64,000 nt of DNA, taken from NCBI RefSeq assembly GCF_001659605.2, contig NC_035164.2, forward strand, positions 10,378,994 through 10,442,993, in the 5' to 3' direction. The stretch comes from Manihot esculenta. Lineage: Eukaryota > Streptophyta > Magnoliopsida > Malpighiales > Euphorbiaceae. Positions 57,659 through 64,000 of this stretch are shown here, one piece after another. The notes beneath the pieces were generated by a model. It did no database searches, had not been told where the DNA came from, and worked only from the letters and a program-made list of their open reading frames with translations. The first letter of the stretch is position 1, and the number at the start of each line of letters is the position of its first letter. The translations under genes were made by a program, and so were the position numbers.

Positions 57659-58519
57659 TTACTTGATCTTCACTTTAGGCTTCACTTTGTGTAGTTTTAG
57701 CCCATAGGTTTGATTAGGCTCCCTAAGCCTATGATTGCAAGTGTTGCACCAAATCTGTCCCATATGAGTTGAAGCACGCCGCAAATATATATGGATCATA
57801 TGAATATGATTTTGAACTCCTTTTAGATCCATTTGAATGACATAAGTTTGCTCCACACCATTGTTAGAAATTTGCCCTATTGGATCCGTATCATTCTCTC
57901 CTTCTTTAGAAAAGATTCGTCCTCGAATCTTGCTGATATTTATGTAAAAAATGAAAGCTTTAGGAACCCATGTATCTTCAAAGACCTCCTTTTGAATAGG
58001 TGGAAATAGGATAAAACTTCCGTCATGAATGTTTTTATCAACAACCTGCACATCAAGAACAAATGAACTAGGCATAAAAATATTAGTCATAGAAAGATCT
58101 TGTGGATGTGACCCATTTTCCTCTAAAACTTCCAAAACAGTCTCATTTGCCTCCTTCACCTCATCAATCATGTGCTCCCCATGTCCCTCATCATTCACAA
58201 CCTCTTCTATAAGTTCATTGATGGAATTCTCAACAACAACTAAATTAGATTCATACATTACAACTTCCTCTTCAATTTCAATCTCTATGGAAGTTGAGAT
58301 TGGAACTTTAGCCTCTTCTTTCTCCTTTTCTGTCTCCACCTTCCCTCCTTGAACTAGTCTTGATTCTTTCCCAGTCTCTTTACCCTCAAACTCACTCTTT
58401 TCTCTCATCTTTTCCGCATAATTCAAGCTCTCACTCCCCTTTGTGGCCAAGGCCGAAGCCTCCCTCTCCCACTCACATTCGTGCTTCACGTGGATCAAGC
58501 CAAGCGTATGGCCCGCCAA
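57659..58519 (-). CDS. Unidentified 286-codon ORF (acidic, probably retroelement-derived)
   Basis: I do not recognise this protein. Residues 1-70 are charged and Glu/Lys-rich. Residues about 75-140 are strongly acidic (IEIEIEEEVV, NELIEEVVNDEG). About 150-200 is mixed hydrophobic. Then comes KIRGRIFSKEGENDTDPIG (about 197-215), a type of tail I associate, from memory only, with the last residues of some plant gypsy polyproteins. It ends in a basic C-terminus with a C-x-x-C pair (WCNTCNH). The ATG is only 62 bp from the element 3 insertion at 58582, so the true start may lie upstream and have been separated. An LTR-like promoter region lies downstream. A host gene remnant or a non-autonomous element ORF are both possible. 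Confidence 0.4.
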   Translation of the reverse strand: MAGHTLGLIHVKHECEWEREASALATKGSESLNYAEKMREKSEFEGKETGKESRLVQGGKVETEKEKEEAKVPISTSIEIEIEEEVVMYESNLVVVENSINELIEEVVNDEGHGEHMIDEVKEANETVLEVLEENGSHPQDLSMTNIFMPSSFVLDVQVVDKNIHDGSFILFPPIQKEVFEDTWVPKAFIFYINISKIRGRIFSKEGENDTDPIGQISNNGVEQTYVIQMDLKGVQNHIHMIHIYLRRASTHMGQIWCNTCNHRLREPNQTYGLKLHKVKPKVKIK

Positions 58520-58924
58520 AGTGCTTCACTAACTCTAGCACATGAACACTTGCATGGCCCACACTCCCACTCCATCCATTCTGTAATACCCGGCTAGACT
58601 CCGGTATCAGAATTCCTACCGTCCGGTGGAATTTTGGATGTCAGAAACCTCTAGAAGGGTAAAAGCATGTTTTCATAAATGTTTAATGTATTTTATGGTT
58701 TTAAGCCAAAAGGAAATTGAGTTTTAAAAGAAAAAGACCAATGAGACATTTCCAGTTTCGGCCGCCGAACCTCAAGTTCGGCCGCCGAACGTGGGATGGT
58801 TTAGGGGGGCAATTTAGGCTTCCGAAAGTTTCAAAGGTTCGGCTGCCGAACCTCATGTTCGGCCGCCGAACTTGCATGAGTTTTGGAAGCACCTTAGGCT
58901 GCCGAAAGGTGGTCTGCCAGCCCC

Positions 58925-58932
58925 TATATAAG
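58925..58932 (+). promoter_or_regulatory. TATA box of the element 3 LTR
   Basis: TATATAAG in the conserved promoter block, slightly different from TATAAA(A) in the other copies. Confidence 0.6.
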
Positions 58933-59454
58933 AGCTCCATGGCCGAAACGGGCGAGTTTTCTCCCCATTTTTGGCCACGGTGAGTTCTTGCTCTCCCATG
59001 GTTCATTTTAGATGTTTTTCCTTCGATCTTTCATATTTTAACAAGCTTTATATTGATTTGAAGATATTTGAACAAAAGAGCGAGTTTTGGAAGCTTGGAG
59101 ACCAAAGAGTTGAGATCTCTCCCATCTCCAAGTTGGATCATCTCTCCTCTCGTTCTTCAAGAGGTAAGAGTAGATCCATAGTTCCTTTAATGTTTTAAGT
59201 AAGTTTTATGAAGTTGCTTGGGTAGAAAGGCATGTGTAGGTTTATGTGGAGTTTATGGGTTTACTGTGCGTTTATGAACAATGTATGTTGATTCTGCATG
59301 TTTGATGTGTTGTAGATGGGGTTTAGGATAGTTTGAAGCCCCTAGGAGCTTGTATGCTTGAGTATGCATGTTGTAGAATAGGAAAATGCATGATTGAATG
59401 AGTTGGGAGGCGTTTATGCATGTTGAGCTGAGTTTCTGCCCTTTGGAAAGAACT

Positions 59455-59710
59455 CAGGTTCGGCAGCCGAAGGCTCTTTCGGCCGCCGAACCTGCCTTTG
59501 GTAGCATGAATCGGCTGCCGAACCCTGCCTCCGAAAGTGGACTTTCGGCTCTGGAAGGGAGTTTCGGCCGCCGAAAGTGCCGCTGAACATGCATGAGTTT
59601 CGTCTCTAGAGGGAGCCTTCGGCCGCCGAAAGTGCCGCCGAAGGTGCATGACTTTCGGCTCTGGAGGGCCTTTCGGCCGCCGAACCTGCCGCCGAAAGTG
59701 CCCTGTTCAG
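59455..59710. repeat. CpG-rich palindrome cluster (element 3, downstream)
   Basis: At least eight TTCGGC / GCCGAA motif pairs within about 250 bp. It produces overlapping spurious frames on both strands. Confidence 0.8.
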
Positions 59711-60099
59711 CCCTCCTTTGCATGATTTCTATGATTATTTTAAGGTGTTTTAGGGGGTTTTTGGGGAGTATTTTTAGAGTCATGTTTATGTATGTTTGGT
59801 TCCTCATTTGAGTCCACCTGTGTAGGTTCGGACCCGAGGAACCGAGGACCCCAGCAGTGAGTTCAGCTACTTCTGAGTCTATTAGAGCTTCAGCCAGAGG
59901 TGAGTGGAATATCTTATTTCATTTCAAAGTAAATAAATAAATTCTGAGCATGATACACGCATCATGAATGCCATGAGATATACTAGGGTGCTTGCATTAG
60001 AATTCACGAATATGTTGCATTGCATAATATGTTGTTGATGTGGATGAATGTTGGATGATCCTTTAGCCGCACTACATTATGATATGATGTGATACAGTA

Positions 60100-60255
60100 C
60101 AGAAGACCAGTGAGGCCCATTCTACGCCCCTGGCACCATGTAAGAGAAAGACCAGTGAGGCCCATTCTACGCCCCTGGCATATTGGAATGTTATGTTATG
60201 AATGTAATGTAAGAGAAAGACCAGTGAGGCCCAGTCTACGCCCCTGACACTATTG
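60100..60255. repeat. LTR minisatellite, three units (element 3)
   Basis: AGACCAGTGAGGCCCATTCT ... CCCCTGGCAC ... GTAAGAGAAAGAC repeated three times. The equivalent arrays are at 6191, 32030 and 47060. Confidence 0.8.
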
Positions 60256-60888
60256 GAATGAGTAGTGGGCTATGGGTGACAAGTTCATCCTTGATGTGAA
60301 TTGTTTGTGATATGTTGCATTTCATGAAAGCATGAAATTTAAATTGAATGTTTATATATTCTACTCACTAGGCTTTATAGCTCACCCCTCTCCCTTAACC
60401 CCCAGGTTTGCAGGTACAGGGTAGACCAGGAGGTCAGCAGGAGTAGAGTCATGTAATGTGTAATGGCTAGATGTGGACATGAACATGATGTATTGTAAAA
60501 GTATGATATAGAAATGTTATGTAATGATGCTTATGGAAGTTTAGAGTTGTGCTTGACCATAGTATTATGTTAATCCCTTTCTAGTACATGATCTTAATGT
60601 TTAATGATGATTATTGAAAACCAAACTTAATGTATGTATGTTACCCCATTGGAGCATTGTTGAGGACTCCAGTGTGGGTTGATGATTATGATTATATATA
60701 GTGCATGCACAGGTTGAGTTTGGTGAATGAATGAAAGAAAGGTTAAAAATTTTTATGTATGTTGTTGATCATGTATGGGATTAAACAGGTTCACAGGATG
60801 AATATTTGGCTTGCTACGGGTCCTGGCGGCCTTAAGCCGATCTGGATCCTAGCGCTGGTAGCGGTCCGATTTTCGGGTCGTTACAGAT

Positions 60889-60902
60889 TGGTATCAGAGC
60901 CC
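60889..60902 (+). other. Primer binding site of element 3
   Basis: TGGTATCAGAGCCC three bases after the LTR. It pairs with the 3' end of initiator Met-tRNA. Confidence 0.9.
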
Positions 60903-61156
60903 TAGGTTCATATGGTCGAACCTAGAGTGTCGGGCTCATAGATGTTTTAGAAGGTCAAGCACAATAGGAAAATCATGTCCACTAGGATTAGGATGAAGAG
61001 TCCTGTCTTGAATGATGATGTGAAATGCCATGATTATATGCATGTGCATTAATGATATGCTATGTATGTGATGTATGTGATGCGGGTTCATGTGTTTGCA
61101 CATGAACCATTTGATGCTAATGTTTATGTGATGTATGCTGTTTTTTAGAAAACAGG

Positions 61157-62179
61157 ATGAGAGGAACTCGTCGATCTGCACGATTGACTGGAGTACCACC
61201 CCAGGATGAGGGCACTGATGCCCGTCCTCCTGCATTGCCTAGGGCAATGTCAAGTAGGTCCAGCAGAGAAAGAGCAGTAAGAGACCCTAAAAGGTCTTTG
61301 GATTTGGGTAGAAGTAGATCAGTGAGGGGAACAGTGCAAGGGGATATGTCAGAGGATGTGGGGGATCAGATGGATGTGGATCAGAGGAGGGATGACAGTC
61401 TCGGAGTAAGTATGTCGGAAGAGGGAATGGGAGAGTCCCAAGGAGGCACTCAGGCCTCAGAATTTGTTCAACCACCTTGCTACCCACCCTTTTCACATAA
61501 TCCCGGGTATTCGATGGGAGGTACATCGGATTACCCCAGTTTTAACTCTTATTACTCTCAGATGCCATACCCACCTTTCTACCCACCGTACCCACAATAC
61601 CCTATGTACCCACCCCCATCTTTCTATCCAGGTACAGCAAACCCTACCCCAGGGGATGCTGCACCTCCTCCACCACCAGCAGCACCTACTGTCCCAGAAA
61701 CCCAAATGCCTAAACCTAGCTCATCTGGGGGGAGCAAGGTCAAGATGACCGATTACATGAAGCTGGGTTCTCCCCAATATGAAACTGGTGATGACCCGTT
61801 TGTGTACCTGGAGAGGGTCAAGACAATTACAGATGAGATAGGAGCTAATGACAGTAGAGCCATTCAGATGGCTGGGTTCACACTAAAATGCAAGAAGGCC
61901 CGAGAGTGGTTTAAGAACTATGTGAACCCGAGGTTGGACAGCCTATCATGGGAGGAGTTTGCAAATGAGTTTGCAGGATGGGCTTTCCCTGACAGTTCAA
62001 AAGAATTGAAGATGATTGAGTTCGAGCAGTTGAGGCAGACGGATGAGAAGAGTGTGGATGAGTTCACAGAGAGGTTTTTGGAGCTATTGCCGTTTGCCGG
62101 GCAAAATCTGGACACAGATCCGAAGAAGTCAAGGAGGTATATCATGAAGCTCCATTCCAGGTATTCCTCCTTGATTTAG
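61157..62179 (+). pseudogene. Gag (first part) of element 3, ended by TAG
   Basis: Start ATG at 61157 (MRGTRRSARLTG). A stop just upstream (TAG at about 61147) excludes an earlier start in this copy and supports the same start in the others. Basic N-terminus, acidic stretch, Pro/Tyr-rich region (PPFYPPYPQYPMYPPPSFY), then the Retrotrans_gag core. TAG at 62177-62179 replaces CAG of element 2. The frame continues beyond. Confidence 0.88.
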
Positions 62180-64000
62180 TCAGCAGAGAGGGAGAGTTTT
62201 CATGCCATTGTGGATATGGCTCGGAGGATGGAGGCTAGTGCAATCAATGAGGGAAAAGTCAAACAGTCAGTGGCACAGCCTTCTGGTTCCAAGACCCCAG
62301 GTGGGGGAAGGACGGACCCTTCTTCTCTGAGTTCAGCTAGTAAGAGGTGGAGCAGTACCACCAAAAAGCCAAAGAAGAACAAGTTCTGGAATAAGATCAA
62401 GTCTGGTCTGGGATTAGGAAGTGGTTCGAGCTCAGGTGCAGATAATGCAGTATGCAAGAAGTGTGGGAAGCCGCACAAAGGAGTATATCTGGTTGGGACG
62501 ACAGCCTGCTTCAGATGTGGGCAGGAGGGACACATGGCACGGGAGTGTCCTAGGGCAGCTTTTGTGGCACAGTCTCAGCAGACAACTTCTGGTAGTGTAG
62601 CTCAGCCAGTAGCTCCAGCCGCGACTCAGGCTAGTGGCAGAGGCAGAGGAAGAGGGGCAGCCTCTTCTTCAGTGGGTTTCAGGGGTGAGGGCCCGTCAGC
62701 TCCAGCACGGATCTTCACCATGACTCAGCAGGAGGCAAACACATCCAACACCGTGGTGTCAGGTAATCTCATCATTGGTTGTTCTGATGTGTATGCATTA
62801 TTGGACCCTGGTGCATCTCATTCTTTCATTGCTCCAAGGGCCGTCGAGAGGTTGGGATTGATGGTCTCTGGGTTAGAGTGTCCCCTATGGGTCAGTGGAC
62901 CCAAGTGTGACCCGTCAGTGGCAGAGTCAGTCTGCCAGTGTAGTCCAGTTTTTGTGGAGGGAAGATGCCTGTCCGCCGACCTTGTGGTTCTAGATTTGAC
63001 AGATTTTGACGTCATTCTAGGGATGGATTGGCTATCTACCCATGGTGCTACCTTGGATTGCAGAGACAAAGTAGTCAGGTTCAGATGTTAGGATGGGTCA
63101 GAGGTTGTCTTCAGAGGAGACAGGGGGAGCACACCTAGAGGTTTGATATCAGCCCTACAGGCTCGTAGGCTATTCAGGAGGGGTTGTCAGGGTTTTCTGG
63201 CTCATGTGAGGGAGCTGGATAGTCATGTTAGAGAGCACGCCTCAGTGCCCGTGGTCAGTGAGTTCTTAGACATTTTCCCAGATGAGCTGCCAGGTTTACC
63301 GCCTGCTAGGGAGATAGAGTTCGAAATTGAATTGGTGCCTGGAACTAGACTGATCTCTATTCCTCCCTACAGGATGGCACCAGCAGAATTGAAGGAGCTT
63401 AAGGAGCAGTTGCAAGAGTTGGTAGATAGAGGATTCATCTGACCGAGTACCTCACCTTGGGGTGCTCCAGTGCTATTTGTGAAAAAGAAGGATGGATCTC
63501 TCAGACTTTGTATCGACTACAGGCAGTTGAACAAGGTCACTACCAAGAATAAGTACCCGTTGCCAAGGATCGACGATCTATTTGACCAACTAGCCGGAGC
63601 AGGTTGTTTCTCCAAAATAGATCTAAGATCGGGGTACCATCAGCTAAGGATAAGAGAATAGGATGTGCCGAAGACAGCATTCAGGACCAGATATGGGCAT
63701 TATGAGTTCCTTGTGATGCCGTTCGGGTTAACCAACGCCCCTGCAGCATTCATGGATCTCATGAACAGAGTGTTTAGCCAATACCTGGATCACTTTGTTA
63801 TTGTCTTCATAGATGATATCTTAGTGTATTCCAGGAATGCAGAGGAGCATGCCCATCGTCTGAGGTTGGTTTTGCAGACCTTAAGAGAACACGGCTTATA
63901 TGCCAAGTTCTCCAAGTGTGAGTTCTGGCTGAGGAGCATCTCTTTCTTGGGGCATGTGGTGTCAGAAAATGGAATCGAGGTAGACCCCAAGAAAGTGGAA
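62180..64000 (+). pseudogene. Gag end, protease and RT of element 3, three further stops
   Basis: Same frame as 61157. Zinc knuckles [12 protein letters not shown] (final Cys changed to Tyr) and CFRCGQEGHMAREC; protease [10 protein letters not shown] (about 62798); RT through FIDDILVYS (about 63806) to the window edge. Stops: TAG 63089-63091, TGA 63440-63442, TAG 63659-63661. No frameshift is seen. Confidence 0.88.

Larger units (their letters stand above)
58582..60885 (+). repeat. 5' LTR of element 3 (2304 bp)
   Basis: TGTAATACCCGG ... GGGTCGTTACA. Palindrome clusters at 58755-58930 and 59455-59710, a three-unit minisatellite at 60100-60255, TATA box at 58925. Confidence 0.93.
58582..64000 (+). 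mobile_element. Element 3: Tekay-type gypsy retrotransposon, cut by the window edge
   Basis: 5' LTR (58582-60885), primer site, leader, gag and pol up to RT. The same family as elements 1 and 2. The expected 5-bp target duplication on the left is CATTC (58577-58581). Four in-frame stops make it defective. The remainder of pol and the 3' LTR lie beyond 64000. Confidence 0.93.

Noticed and set aside
1..64000. Functional host genes or a new multi-gene system
   Set aside because: Every long coding stretch except the 57659-58519 ORF is assignable to a transposable element; no exon-intron structure could be supported by eye.

Overview
This is plant nuclear DNA from a repeat-rich, probably pericentromeric region. 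It is AT-rich intergenic DNA filled with nested transposable elements. I find no convincing host gene, tRNA, rRNA or CRISPR array. The element types (Tekay-type and Tat-type Ty3/gypsy, Ty1/copia, LINEs, CACTA, a Mutator-like element) indicate a eudicot. A Euphorbiaceae genome such as cassava is possible, but the sequence does not prove it.

The main component is one family of long-LTR chromoviruses (Tekay/Del type, LTR about 2.2-2.3 kb, initiator-Met tRNA primer site, chromodomain at the end of Pol). It occurs four times. Element 1 (minus strand, 1-7751) is young and nearly intact, with one in-frame stop inside gag, and its 3' LTR runs off the left edge. Element 2 (plus, 30511-35822) is cut off in the middle of reverse transcriptase. 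A solo LTR lies at 45660-47839 between perfect ACATT target duplications. Element 3 (plus, 58582 to the right edge) carries four in-frame stops. All LTR copies carry two clusters of a CpG-rich, nearly palindromic motif (TTCGGCCGCCGAA type), one beside the TATA box and one downstream.

Region by region: 7752-15185 holds two head-to-tail copies of a non-autonomous Tat-type gypsy element sharing LTRs (LTR-INT-LTR-INT-LTR, minus strand). Each keeps gag remnants fused by the same internal deletion to the last part of integrase, plus a 111-bp tandem repeat array. 15562-16758 is a Mutator-like TIR element with a perfect 9-bp target duplication and a large GAA polypurine tract. 17-27.5 kb is AT-rich, with a decayed viroplasmin-domain pseudogene, a copia 3' end and two tiny retroposition scars. 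27.6-30.1 kb is a LINE relic, cut by a CACTA element starting at 30087 into which element 2 inserted. 37.1-38.7 kb is a large inverted repeat. 39-41.7 kb is a copia pol relic. 50-52.2 kb holds two LINE 3' relics, the second interrupted by a small LTR-like direct-repeat pair (52243-53395). 56-58.5 kb holds a minus-strand copia RNase H relic, a further copy of the inverted-repeat family, and an unrecognised 286-codon ORF beside an LTR-like promoter region.

The genes do not form a host pathway. What they share is retroelement replication: Gag, protease, reverse transcriptase, RNase H and integrase, mostly broken. The relative ages can be partly read from which element interrupts which.
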